DNA of 64,000 nucleotides. Source: Morella rubra. Taxonomy: Eukaryota > Streptophyta > Magnoliopsida > Fagales > Myricaceae. Made by a program: the position numbers and the translations under genes. The DNA is taken from positions 6,909,239 to 6,973,238 of the forward strand of contig CM025856.1 of NCBI GenBank assembly GCA_003952965.2, read 5' to 3'. Of this stretch, positions 45,681 to 59,235 are shown piece after piece. Below the pieces are notes generated by a model that saw only the letters and a list, made by a program, of their open reading frames with translations, had not been told where the DNA came from and did not search any database. Each line of letters starts with the position of its first letter. Position 1 is the stretch's first letter.

Positions 45681-48600
45681 TCAGCCTTCTGTGTCAACAT
45701 TATCATCACCAGAAGGCATCTGTCTAGTCTCCGACAGTGAAAGTCGCCTGGGCTTTGCTGAGCCGGCTTCAACAAGTCCATCGGTTGACAAATTTAGTGC
45801 AGCAGGTCCGGATGATGACCCCAGCAAACGGCGGATCGGGACATCGGCCGAAAATGATGCGGAGTGATTGTATGTGAAAATTCCCATAGGGTGGTCAAAC
45901 TTGCAACTTGGACCAAATTTGCAGATACCATACCGCGAATAGAAGATGCATAAAGGCTCTCCCTGTTAAAAATGAGAGTGTCCACATGAATAAGCAGGAG
46001 GTTAATCGGAGGAGTACTAATGTTGACAAAAATAAGACTGGAAATGGGGAAAAAATCATAATACCATTTTGACCCTTTTCGATAATAATGTGGATATAAA
46101 CAAGAAAGAAAAAAGGGCAAAAAATAAAAATAAAAATCATGAGATGTCATGAATTGAAGTGCTATAACTTTGAGATACATTCAGGAATACTGTAAACATA
46201 GCTAGAATAGCTGCAATTGGTTTACTTTTCTTTCGGGTTATTTCCCAAATTTACCCTTTTACCATTTGTGCAACTTTTACAAAGTTTTACACAAGGCGAT
46301 CGGCAGGGTGAAAAGTATTGGACTGGAAAAGAAATTTGTAAAATCTTAAAAAAATATAGGACTGTCATATATATTATGACAAGAAGCTTCAAGTATGGGA
46401 CAGTTATGCTTCCACACTTTGCGACAAAGCAAGAGATCCATCACTAATGATGCAAAGGCTAGACTAAGGCCACAAATAGCGCATACACAATTTGCAAAGC
46501 CTACCAACTAATTGTCTTAGATGCCGATTTGAACTATCTCCAAATTGTTGTACTTCTGATTTTGGGATATGATTTTTACCGATTGAAAAAAAAGAAAGTG
46601 AAGATGTCTTAGCAATCCAAATAAAATAAGTTACAACTCCAAAACAATGAAACCGATTTGATTGCCATTTGCAAGGCCTCGAAAAAGTTGTGTGACTGTC
46701 TTTTAAAGGAAATTGCAAAAGTGACAATGAACAAAAACTAAAAACACTTGGCATAGACTAAAATGCTAATAATGAAATAAAAGTTCAAAATAAGCACTGG
46801 TCAAGTCACTCACCGGACGTAATGGCAGGCCGATGGGACTCAAGACACAGTCTGGAGCAGGAATTAGTCTTTCTCTAGGATGATGGAACCGACAAACTGC
46901 ACCAAACTTACAATCACCAGTCTTCATGTAAAACTGGCATTCAGGCTGGCCAGGCCTCTCAGGAAATACATTCTCTCTCTGCAATGCATAGAACCCCATG
47001 GGGACAGAGCCCGAACGAAGCGGAGAAAATGTCCCTTGAGATCCTGCACTAGCTTGTTCACCCTGGCGTGAAGTTCCATAAACCTGACTATTTCCCACAC
47101 TTTGCTGCTGAGTTTCCGAAGATGACACTGATCCAAGCTGACCCTGAAAAGCGATCATCCCATTAGCATGTTGGAAGTAGTTAGTGATCAAATACTTCAA
47201 CATATTTATTACCCAATTTATCTTTTCGAAAAACACACTTTGCCTTACCAAACTATGGAGCCAATATCAAATGAGGGGTCCACACTACCAAATTTGACAT
47301 ATTAAGCCTCAACTATCAAACATTTCAAATGTGACTCACTTGTCAAGATTTGAACGTTCAAATCAGGAAACAAAGGGCTAAGTGCACAATCTTAACAGTC
47401 ATATATTAGCAGAAGGTGCACAGTGATAAAAATATAACAATTTGAAGACTAAATATGTCACACTCATAAAAATATAATAGTTTGAAGACTAAATATGTCA
47501 CCCTAGGTAGTTTGCCCCATTTGACATTGGGCTTAAGAGTTTTGGATGCAGAGTGATTTTTCTCCTTCATTACATATTAGAAGAAAGATAGTACAATGAA
47601 TGACAGGAATTGTTCTTCATACTACATAGGATAAGGAAAGAGGTACCATGCAGATCGAGGTAGCATCGTGATTGACCAATGGAAAAGGGAATGGGAACTA
47701 GGGGCCACGGTTACCTCCAAAACTTTGTAAAACCACCCTCCTCCCTTGGGTTCTATTCAAATGTTTACTCAAATAATGACATTTGCCCCCCAACACACCC
47801 AAAATATGAAACTAAAATTCAAGCTCATAAAATATTTATAATTAATTCGTAAACCATATAGGGCAAGGCAGGCAAAAAAGTATCCGATCCAAAAATCTCA
47901 ATATGTGACTCTTCTTCCTTGTCCTTTGAGTCACTTTAGTCTTTCTCTTGTTTTCACCTACTTTGTATTTTCTTCCACAAATTTAAAGGGAAACATATTA
48001 TTTATAATAAATTTTTAATTGAAGAAAGATAATCATTAATTCAATGGATGCATTATTTGTAACTATGATGGACATGTATTGTGTATCTATAGGGCTTAAA
48101 GCTATTAACGATAATTTATAAGATTTGAATTATATTTATAATTTGTTAGGTATTGTCATATGTGTGTGTATAACTTAGATGGGATTAAATAATAATTATA
48201 TTACGTGGCCCCTCCAAAGATTAATTTCTGGCTCTGCTATTGTGATTCAACGTGCAGGGATAAATATACGTGCAACAGCATATTTAGAGAATTTTTAAGT
48301 TCAGTTTACTTTTAAAGAGGACCACAGCGAAGCAGATCCCGAAACCTAGACACTTAGAACCCCAGATGTGTATGAGTGAAATTGACCCAAACCTTGATGC
48401 TACAATCCAGCTTAAAGCAACCTTCCCTCAAAACAAAATAACCTAACGACAGGGAAAGGTATTCAATCTCATATTATCTTCCACCACCAGAACCTCCATC
48501 TTACAAGTAGCATCTGAGGACCTCCACTACTACTGCCACCAAATACCGGCACAAGCACATGTTCACAAGAAGTAACCACTACATCACCATAGTTGCATCG

Positions 48601-51600
48601 TCCAACCACAACCTTTATAAGGATTGAATGTAGGCATAACTTAGATGGAAGAAAGAAAAGATAAAGAGTTCCACTGACCATCTCCATTCCTTCCCATTTG
48701 GGAGGACACAAAAGATAGAGAGAATGTTTAACCTCATAGGAGTACCATTTGACTTATTTCTCTTCATTTTGCCTTAATAACAAAACATCCTGCAGAAAAT
48801 ATTCTTTCCTCCCCTTCCCAACCCTGAGGTGCATTCACCTCCTTTTTCCTCTTCCTCCTATTAGTTTACCCAACATGGCAGAAAGACAAACAACCAAAAG
48901 AACTTTGACTCATAGAATGTAGAAAAGACTGGATAAAAGCTTACGCTGTATGCATTCCACCCAGGAACCGACAGCACTCCCTGAGGTAGAAGCAAAGGTG
49001 CATAGCTCGAAGGACCTTGCCAGCGTGGACTGGCAATAAAAGATGCTCTTGACCAGTTTGTAATTCCTCCGGGGTATGACTGCTGAGTAGGAGTAGTTGG
49101 AGACTGGATGGTTGGATAAACAGGAGAACCACTTAATGAAACCATCATATTTGTTGGTTGCGGGTGATGGAATTTACAGGTGCTTCCGAACTTGCATTGT
49201 CCAGTTCTTAAATAGTAGGCACATTGAGTCTCATTCTGAGAGGGGGAAGAGACAAAAAACAAGAACATAAATTCCATCCATCTAGATACAACTACAGAAG
49301 AGCGATGTCCGTTTCACACATGTGATGCATGCTTGCAGGGCTACAACATGACTGACATGAAAGGCCCAAATATGTGAAGATTCTATATATCTGTTTTCTT
49401 TAATGAGCAGCTGATATGGAACCAACAATGATAAACATAAGAGAATGTTTCAGAAGCTGATTCACAACTTATATGAAGTCATACTTAAAACAGTGGAAGA
49501 AAAGTATTTATTTTACCGGGCGAAGTGGATATCCTAAAATATTTAAGGCTACTCTTCCCACAAACCCAGCCTTATCTCTAGGATGATGAAACTTGCATGT
49601 TGCTCCAAACTTGCAAGTGCCGGTCTTCAAGTAGTACTATACAACAGATCAAAGCAGAATATTAGTTGCCCAAACCATACAAGAAAAACAGAATATTTCA
49701 TGCATTTTAGAGCAAAAAAAATCACATGTAGAAGAAAAAATGTGCATCCAGAACCTAGAGAAATAACCTGAACTATGAACTGCCTAGACAGACTGAGATT
49801 TGGAGGACAAGTTGTTTACTAATCAGAACTAATTGATATATAATAATTCCATATTCTTTTTGCCCGACTATTGGCATAAAATAAGCAGTTGTCCTTTTCG
49901 TGATCATCTCTTCAAAATAAGGAATGGGCCAAAGTGGACGTCCCGAAGACAGAATTCTCTAGCTCACCTTTTGGTGGCTTGGACTGCCCGTTCTATGTCT
50001 TTTGGCTTGATACCTTTAAGTTCTATTCCTTTGTATGTTGCTACTGTGGATCTCTTTTGAGCCTCCTTGATGTTTCAGACTCTTTTTAGTTTTAATGAAG
50101 TTTGCTTAGAAAAAAAAAAATGAATGGGCCAAAGTGACAACCAAAAAAATGAATCTGGCTTTAAGGAAGAATACGGGAGTAACATAATCCTTTATTGTGT
50201 ACAGTTTCAGCCATTAATGTTTGTGTGTCAATCAATTTTCTTTAGGCTTACCAGATAATCTCAATTGATCCAACATCCGGCGAGCAAAATCTCTTTTTAA
50301 CCCTTCCAGAAGGCATTAAAACGCTAGTTCATCATATCTTTTTAGCTATATAAACAAAAAATGATGAAAAACACAATGATAAGAACAAGCCTTATCCTTG
50401 TCAAAAAGAGAAATCAATCCAGACAGGTGTAGGCAAAAGTAATCAAGAAGCTTGATCTCCACACAGTCAATCAGAAATCACAGCCAAAAAGTAATGGACT
50501 AAACAGCGGCAATCAATGAATCCATGAACTACAGCAATTAGATATCCAGAAATACATCCAAATCAATTTGGAATGCCGACTGTCAAATCAAGTTTGTTCT
50601 CCTATTAGTTGCGGTGGGTTGGGTTTGAGAAGGCTCACTTTGTTTAATAGGGCACTTCTTGGGAAATGGCTTTGGCGCTTTGGGGTTGAGTGAGAAAGCT
50701 TGTTATCATGGAGAAATACGGTTGTGCTTTGGGTGGGTGGAACACTCTTGTATGCAATGGCTCTTATGGTGTTGGTCTTTGGAAGAATATTAGCAAAGGA
50801 TGGGATTCCTTTGCGGAGAACATCCATTTTGAGGTGGGAAGTGGCTTCAAAGTCCGTTTCTGGAAGGATCATTGGTGTGGTGAGAGATCCTTAAAGGATA
50901 TATTTCCTTTTTTGTTTTCTCTAGCATGTAATAAGAATGCTATGGTTGCGAACTGCTTGGAGTGGGGATCCGAGAGTGCTTCGTAGAATATTCAGTTTGT
51001 TAGGAGGGCTAATGATTGGGAGTTGGAGGAGTTTTCGGCGCTTTTCACTTTACTTTACTCTAAAGTTCTAAGGAGTTATGCTGAAGACAAGATGAGATGG
51101 GTGAGATCCAAGAATGGTGTTTTCTCGGTGAATTCTTGGTATTCGCTTCTAGTTGGGGGCTTTATGTGAGCTTTCCTTGGAGACAGATTTGGAGGTCTTT
51201 AGCCCCGCCTAGAGCGTCCTTCTTTGTTTGGGAAGCCACCCACAGAAGAATCCTTACCACTGACAACTTGAGGAGGAGGGGAGTGAATGTGCTAGATTGG
51301 TGCTATCTTTGCAAATGTGATGGGGAGTCTATTGAGCACATTTTGCTGCACTGTTTGGTTGCTAGGGAGTTGTGGTCCTTAGTGCTCTCTATTATGGACT
51401 ATGATTGGGTGATGCCTAAGAGGGAAGCGGAAGTTTTGTTGTGCTGGAAAAGGGATTTTAAAGACCCTCGGGCCTTAGCTATTTGGAGAGTGATCCCTAC
51501 CTGTATCTGGTGGAATTTATGGAGAGAAAGAAATGGGAGATGTTTTGAGGGTGTGACTGTGTCCATGGAGGGTCTGAGGGGCAATTTTTTGCAGTCCTTG

Positions 51601-54600
51601 TTCTTATGGGTGAATGCTATGTTGGGTTCTCCCTTTTCAGAGTTTTTGGATTTCATTAGTTTTCTAGCTTGTTTGGTCTAGAGGTTTTAGTATAGTCCTT
51701 TGTACTGCTCCTTCTATTCCTTTTTTCATTCAATAATATTGCCTTACTTATCAAAAAAATAAAAAACAATAATCAATCAACTCAAAACAGGCTAGTACTG
51801 TCTTGCACAAAAAGGTTCCCTTTCAGCCATACAAGATTAAGATGTATCAAAATAACCAGGATAATCAGAAGCATGTTTACAACTTCATGACAATCACTGT
51901 GTTTTATCTTCAAAACATGAAGTGAAATATACACTACAAAATAACTGAACTCAGGAGGATATCCCTTTTTTTTTTGTCCAAAAATGCATGCAAACCCACA
52001 ATTAATTGAACTTTTAGCCAACTACAAAGCACTGAATAATCTTTCCTTCAACGCAGCACTGAAAGTTTCAAAGTTCAAAGTTTTTCCCACTTATGCTTCC
52101 GTTCTGTCATAAGCAACTTCGGAGTTTGTTGAGCAGTATCAGACACATCTAGTTGTTAACAAAAAGAACTTGGGGGGGTGATTCCACAAATCCAGGAAAG
52201 CACAATGATTCAGGTTGTATCCTTTTACTTTCCCTACCTATCTTCACCAAGATAAAGGGCATACAATAGTCATCATCAGCATTGTCTCAAAACGGCAATT
52301 GCTTAATAGGTCAATTGCACAGATAGAGTCCAAAAGTTCAACTACCTACACAAAAGTACCCTCTACCATAGCATATATCTCCCTCATTTTGGGTAAGTTA
52401 TTTCAGTGGGTAAAACTCTCCTGGGTTCTACCAACAATTGATATCAAGTTCTACCCTCACATAGGTTAGGATTGAATGCAACCACCACATCTAGACAACA
52501 GAAATCCTGAATCCAGCGCCCCCCTCCTACCCAAGAGAAACAAGAACTAGAAAATTTTTATACCCATATTAGTATATACAAATACATCCCTTCCATCCCC
52601 AACAAGGAATAAATGAAATAACCCACAAATGCCAAGTGATGATACATCTCTTCATGTAGAAGGATGCGAAGAAATAATCAAATATGACATGCTAACTACA
52701 ATTCGTACACAATGCTTGAGTAAAACCATAACATATTGTAAAAATAATATACTTTCAAATGTGTAAGCAGCAACAAGCCTTAAAACAAAACTAGTGGTGA
52801 TGGACATACACATCAAAACTTCAATATCGTCTTGAAGTTTCAAAAGATGTTATAGTAGAATCATTATAATGGCATCAATGACCTTGTAACCTACTACTAC
52901 TCCTTTTAGAGACAAGGATATCAGAGTTCAATCCCTAGTAGCTACAATTTGCTCAGGGTAAATTAAACCTACCCCGGCCTTTTTTCTCTTTTCCCCCCAG
53001 ATAATATTTTTTTCAACCCCACCAAAGATGTTAGTAATTGACGAAGATGATATTTTTCTCTGACATTCGTTTTCTTCCCTGCCAAAGACACCGGAGGTTG
53101 AGAACATTCTTTCTGAAAAATTTAATGAAACCATAGCATATTGTAAATTCATATACTTTCTAATGTGTAAGCATCAACAAGCCTTAAACAAACATAGTCG
53201 TAGTGGATAAGCACACACATTAGAACTTCAATATCTTGAAGCCTCAGAAGATTTTGTAGTAAAAAACGTTATAATGGTATCAATGTTGTAAAATACTAAA
53301 CTTTCTAATTTGTAAGCATTAACAAGCCTTAAAACAAAATTAGTGGATAGTGGATAAGCACACACATTAGAACTTCAATATCTTGAAGCCTCAGAAGATG
53401 TCGTAGTAAAAACGTTATAATGGTAACAATGACCTTATAGTTTACTTCTCTTAATAATAATTTTTTCAACCCCACCAAAATGTCATTCATTGCCCAAGAT
53501 GTTATTTTCCTTTGACATACGTTTTCTTTCCTGCCAAAGACACCGGTGGTTGAAACATTCTTTTTGAAAAAATTTCAGTGAAAACAATCACTGGATTAAT
53601 GGCATGGGAACAATCTGCAAATTCTACCATACAATGCAGAAACATTAATTACTACAAATACATGCAAAGAATTGGGCTTCTAAAGTCCATAAAAAGAGAA
53701 CTGAAAGAACTATAAGTGACAAATTTTAACAACTAAGAAGCCACTGGGACTCTTAAAACCAAATGGCCTCATTACTTATCTTCATAAGCACAGATTGGTA
53801 GAAAGATGGAACAATTTTTATTGGTTACAATATTTCGGCCTCCCCTGGATTTTATAAGAGATACACAAACTTAACCCTAACTCTAGAACTTAGCACAATC
53901 CCTCATTGTTTTACTCCGAGTTTATTCTTCAATATCTCTGTTACTCCTGTAAGAGAGAACTATTAATGTCAATGTTAATGAGTATAGAATTTCTAAACTA
54001 CACCAAGTTTTAGAACACTTTCTCCACAAGAGAATGCTCAGATCAATATGTTCTACCCTATGTACACGTTCTATGTGACTTTTTCCCCCCTTCAAAACTA
54101 AGTGTAGTGCTACTCTTTCCAAAAGAAAAATGGAAAGATAATCTATGTTCAGTTCCTATTGATGTAGTCCTCTTATTCAGAACACCATGTTAAAACACAA
54201 GGAATGTCATGTATTCCACTATATCCAAAGGAAAAAATTGTTTTACCTGTTTTTAAGAATCAAATATATATTTTAAGAAAAAACAAAGGATGAAATCATG
54301 CAAGGAACATCAATAAACCATGAGCAACGTGGAATTTCAAAAAAATACCAGGTTGGTCATGTATTTTCACCTAAATGCGAGGGAAGGAATTGATTGGCTA
54401 ACTTTTTCTTATGTACTCCTTGGTCGTTTGAATAAGTTAATTGATAGATAAAGAAACAAGAGGGTGAAATCATGTAAGGAAAATCAGGTAAAAGAAACCC
54501 TCAAAATGAAGAAAAACATGGGTATAAGTTATCTATCATTTTTTCTTGTTCACTATCTAGGACCCAGTTTGCACAACAAGATCTCAATTTGGCCATGACA

Positions 54601-57600
54601 AGGTCCTAAATTCACCAAATAAAACTCGGCATTTGTGCTGGGTTCCACGCTTGCAATTATTTTAAGATACATCATTTTGCTGTTCTTGATCTCCGCAAAA
54701 TTGAGGATGCGAGTATTGTAATTCCACTTGTTTCATAAAGTAGAGAGAGAACCTAAAGAGGATGACTCATCCTCTGCATTTGTACGTGTATGTGCTGTCA
54801 ATATGGACCCTCCAGTTATCATATTTCTTATAGCTTCTACCCCAAAAACATTAGCTACTGAGGAAGATGGCCAACAAGAAAAATGCCCATAATCAAGCGC
54901 ATACCAAACTGATGTGGAATTTTCTTAACAACCCTCTCTATCTCAGGGCCCAACTGAAACCAAAATGGAAATAAAGGGGCACAGCCCAACCACAACTGAA
55001 ATTAAACAAACAGAGAGACAGAGAAAAAGACGAGATGGAAAGTGAAATATAAATGACCCGGCACGTGGAGTCCAAGAACATACAAACTAGGCTCCAGTGT
55101 TAAATTAAACTGTTGAATCTAAAACTCTGTTAGTAAAGGGAGACACCAACAAGGAATTTCACAAACAGTAATGTTGAGGGTTTCTCTAAATAGAGTGGGC
55201 GAGGGCCCATTTGACTAGGTCATCTTCAGGTTCATTTGCATCCTTTGTTGTAATCAACCTAGTCAAATAGAGAGGTAAGAATCCAACATCACAGCACATC
55301 CTGCTTGTGAAGTGTAATTAAGTTCTTTGAAGAAGATAGGTCTTCTTCTGAAGAAGTTAGGTTTATAAGTCCTCACAAGACTATTAGAACGATTTGAGAT
55401 AAGCAAGCTTCTACCTAGCAGTTCATGACCCCCAAAAAACATCTGAAGTCAATATTAATTTTTTACAGGATTTGAGATACACAAGCTCTCTCTCTCTCAA
55501 TACCATTACACATAAAAAGTTGATAAGGTTGTCCTCTATCTATTTTCTATTCTTCTATCAAAGAATTTGTTGCTTAAATAAGCAGAAGCCAAATCGTGAT
55601 ACTAATGTTACAAGGAAGTGGACTAATTTGTACCAAAAATAAGTAAGTATGCAGACCATATAAATCAAACAAGCAATTTTGCAAGTAAAATGGGAATACA
55701 TGCCTGACATTCTGGTTGCCCTAATCTTTCTGGAAACTCTCCCTTCATCCTTGCAGTGGCAATAGCCTAGATAAACAAGAATTGAGTCAGTTAGGTTTGC
55801 CAAATACAAACCACACATGAGGAATGTTAGACTCTTAAGACTACTCATGAGATGTGTTCAACGACTGATAAAACTAGTACATAAAGTATACCAGCTGAGT
55901 TAAAAAGTACATGAAGCAAGATAAAGTACAGCGGAGCATTAGAGCCGGTTTCTTCAAACTTAGCTGTCTAATCACACTTGTTTAACTATTTGCAGGAAAG
56001 CATGCATATCCATCTGAAACTATATTCGTCTCATGACCCCCACTCTGGATTTGTATTTTCCAGGAAGTTTAATCAACTAATATATGTACATCACAAATAC
56101 TAGCCAAAGTAGTCTAACCTAGAACCAGACAGGAAAACTATAGAACTAGTATCCACTTTGAGGCAATTCTACAGGAAGGCTATAAAGATGATAACAATAA
56201 ACAAGAATAGGACAGAGTATCAATTTGACAGCAAGGACCACATAATGCAATGGTTCATGTGTCTTTAGCCATATGCACTTGAATAACCTATTAGACTCTG
56301 GTATGAAAACTTAAAGGCATCGAACTGGATTTCAACACCCCTCACATCTGTACTTTAACTTCAAAATGATCAAGCTTGACTTTCAATTCTCTCGGAGTTA
56401 TTATAAGGCTCAACTTTAACTAATAAGGGTCCAATGTGGGACGTGACTCCCTTCCTTTCTCCATCAGCAATTTATTTAAGGTCTACTGATCCCACCTTTG
56501 TAGTTACTAGGTCCCCTCTCCCACCTTAGTGGTTACAAGGTCTTGCTCAGATACCATTTGTAATACTTCATTACTGGCCACATCCTCATTTTAACTTCAA
56601 AAAAACTAGTCAAGGGTACGTTTGAAAGTGTTTTGGCGTCATTATAAAACTCAGTTCTAGTTAGTCAAAATCTAGTAAGGGACTTGATTGCCGTCCTTTC
56701 TTCCTCTTCCCATTCTAGGTGAGACTGAGGGTATTACATGGATAATGTAAGATTCTCATAACAATACACCAAAGCTATCTCACTCGTATTTTAATGAGTC
56801 CAAAAGATTTTTCTAACTATGCTGCAGCTCGTACCAGCTTCCTGTTAGGAGGATGATTAAATCTACATGTCACCCCAAATCTGCATAGGCCCGTTCTTAT
56901 ATAATAGGAACAATCTGGCTCTCCAGGACGCTCAGGATATGGCCCAGGGTCCATCGTTTCACTTGACAGCAAGTTCATCTGCCACATTGCATCTGCAATT
57001 ACATTGATGAAGAAGTTTATACCATGGATCACGAACAATGGTAGATAAACAAATAAGTTCAGAACTCATAAAAACTATTGAGATAAAAGGAACAGTAATT
57101 TCACAGTGCTCATTCATCCAAAATCAATACTCTTGAAATCTCCAAACCATTGCCTTCCGTATTGTCTACCTTCAAGATAAACTCTCACTTCAATTCAACC
57201 ATGACCTCATAAAGGTCAACAGAGAAAAACCCCCAAAAAGCAAAATGTTAAATGGAAGTGTAAGGGGTTTCAAGTCGGATATGCCACAATCATAGACAAG
57301 TAAACGGTCTTCTTTCCTACATTTTCTATTTGTATTGCCAGCTTCTCCCCGCACCGCAAAAAAAAAAGGAAAAAGAAAAGAAACAACATGAGATGAAAAT
57401 CCTTTTCCTGTCTATCCCAATCACATACATGGAATCTCTGTAGAAGTAAAGAAACACCTTTTACATTGCCACCTAAAAATTGCAAAAGAAACAATAGACC
57501 TTATGATCAACAACTGAGAAACACAAAAAAGGAAACACCAAAACATACATACAAAAACAGACCCTTTTTTAAAAAGAAAAAAAAAATTGAACTTACATCT

Positions 57601-58856
57601 TTTTTATTCATAAATTTCCATGGCAGATAAAGGAACAATAATACGGCAACTATCACTAACTACACATGATTACTCACATAAAAGGACTTTTAAAGTTCAT
57701 ATATTAATCACAGAGAAAATGGAATTCCCACAATGAAGGAGACACATAACACCCTAAGTAAGTGCCAACCATTGCACTATACTAAAAAAGGAGTGGTCAA
57801 GGTTTACTTTGAAGCAATCGGAATCATTATAAGGCCTAATTCCACTTAATAAGGATCTCATGTGAGACTTTACAAGTATATTATTCCTTGCTCATTCATT
57901 CTCCTTTCACATTCCATGTGAGACTTGGGTATCACAATACCGATCAAAAAACATTCAAGAAAAAAATAAGACAACATTAAACCCTTGAGTAATAGAAAAA
58001 GAAACAAGAAAAGAAGAAAATTAAATAACAAATAACAGGAAATTATTAGTTGATTGAAATTCCTGTCTGTAATCAAGATACTCCTTTACTAATCCCTAAT
58101 CCTCACACAGAACTACTCAAACACGATATGTATTGAGAAACCAACAGAAATTTAAGTTTATTATCAATGAAGGGGCAGAATAGACATTTTACAGTTCAGT
58201 CGAGTAAAGAGAAGGCATAGAAAGAATAAACAAAACAAAGGAAGAGGCAGAGGCAGATTTAGACAGCCAACGAATGAGACCCATAACAATTTACCCCATG
58301 AAATGCATTTCTGTGTGCACTCGAAATAGAAAACGAGACGAAAAACATGGAAGAGATAAAATCAAATAAACTGCATTCAAAAGAGAGAAGAGAGAAAAGA
58401 AAAACAATATACACATACAAACAGACAAGAAAATAGCAAAATGGAAACTGTTTGCCCCCTTCCTTTTCCTCCATTATTTAAAACCAAAAGTGACGAAAGA
58501 GAATGAAATTTGATCATTGATCAAACCCAATTCACCAGGGAGAAGCAGGGCAATAACCACAATTCACTAACCACTATATAGCCATCACAGCCAACAACCA
58601 AGGGGAGTTTGTGGAAGCAAATGAATCGCAAACGCAATAACAACCACCGAATTGCGTTTCGGAGACATTGGGAACAACCAAAAAACCTCCCCCCCCCTTC
58701 CCCCCCCAAAAAAAAACAGAAGCAAAACAGGGTAGTTGCTGTATGCACCGTACCTTCGTTCAAGGTGGACGGCGAGCGCGAGGCTCCCTCGGTCACGGCA
58801 ACCGCGGCTGCGGCTGCCGCCGCTCGGGACATCGGAATTCCGGCGTCAAATTCCAT
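45681..58856 (-). CDS. ZFN-type CCCH zinc-finger protein, seven coding exons
   Basis: Exons: 58754-58856, 56835-56992, 55704-55766, 49517-49636, 48945-49235, 46814-47143 and 45681-45962, total 1347 bases, 448 residues, all phases consistent. Five C-x8-C-x5-C-x3-H fingers start at about residues 62, 107, 153, 314 and 360, in the spaced 3+2 layout of plant ZFN1/C3H33-like proteins (usually about 400-480 residues), which bind nucleic acid. Each finger is preceded by a [14 protein letters not shown] or equivalent lead-in. The N-terminus [10 protein letters not shown] is typical; a poly-alanine run at residues 12-18 follows. The middle is Ser/Gln-rich; the C-terminus is [10 protein letters not shown] plus an acidic tail. 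Finger 2 is split by intron 3, whose donor appears to be GC. All key residues are present, so probably functional. Confidence 0.93.
49937..50121 (+). mobile_element. Short 3' retroposon, probably truncated LINE
   Basis: 185 bp ending in an A tail (about 50110-50120) and flanked by perfect 15-bp direct repeats GAATGGGCCAAAGTG at 49922-49936 and 50122-50136. No box A/B was seen, so I favour a 5'-truncated LINE tail over a SINE. Inserted in CCCH intron 3, opposite to the host gene. Confidence 0.8.
50591..51765 (+). mobile_element. 5'-truncated L1-type LINE
   Basis: Encodes the C-terminal part of a plant LINE polyprotein: [20 protein letters not shown] at the left, then WKDHWCGE, then a zinc-binding reverse-transcriptase C-terminal domain in the ORF at 51097-51681 ([38 protein letters not shown]). 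Frame breaks occur near 50690 and 50985. It ends with a short A-rich tail near 51760. The catalytic reverse-transcriptase and endonuclease regions are missing. Located in CCCH intron 3 on the opposite strand. Confidence 0.85.
52723..53590. repeat. Interspersed degenerate repeats in CCCH intron 3
   Basis: A block of about 160 bases, centred on AACAAGCCTTAAA and ACTTCAATATC, occurs three times (about 52723-52885, 53133-53285, 53285-53445). A second block, with CAACCCCACCAAA and CTGCCAAAGACACCGG, occurs twice (about 52977-53132 and 53455-53585). They alternate, suggesting a duplicated composite. Confidence 0.7.
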
Positions 58857-59235
58857 CGCTCCATCACCACAGCGCTGTCACTCTATCACTTCCCACCGGA
58901 ACTCCCATTCCCACAGACGGCCAGACCAACCAATCACCCCCCACCACCACCTGTCCCTCAGGCTATCGCCTACTCAACTCCAAGCAAAAACCGATCGACT
59001 AAACGTAATCAGAAAGCCGAAAACAAGGAGCTGGTTAGAGAGAGAAAGAGAGAGACACAGAGACGAAGACAGAGAGAGAGAGAGTTTTGGGAGGAGAGAG
59101 AAAGAGTAGCGCTCTCTTCTCCTCTCCACAAAAATGCGAATAAAAACCAACTATCCAACCAGACAAGAGCCTTCTTAGTCATCTCTCTCTCCTTGCTTTT
59201 TCACCCGCGTTTTGAAAGAAAACACAACTGACGCA
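58857..59235 (-). promoter_or_regulatory. 5' leader/promoter of CCCH gene with GA-rich tract
   Basis: CT-rich on the gene strand (GA repeat on plus at about 59036-59090), as is common in plant leaders and core promoters. The overlapping plus-strand ORFs at 58609-59231 are low-complexity shadows. No TATA box assigned. Confidence 0.45.

Larger units (their letters stand above)
49637..55703 (-). other. Intron 3 of CCCH gene, 6 kb, GC-AG type
   Basis: On the minus strand exon 3 ends TGTCAG followed by GCATGT; the acceptor before exon 4 is TATAG|TACTAC. Using the GC donor gives the family sequence [12 protein letters not shown]; the next GT (four bases on) would break the frame. The intron holds two retroposons and internal repeats, listed separately. 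Confidence 0.75.

Noticed and set aside
58609-59231. Plus-strand ORFs opposite CCCH exon 1 and leader
   Set aside because: Low-complexity, with Arg/Pro and Ala runs from the GA tract and poly-alanine codons; no domain, and the opposite strand has a verified exon.
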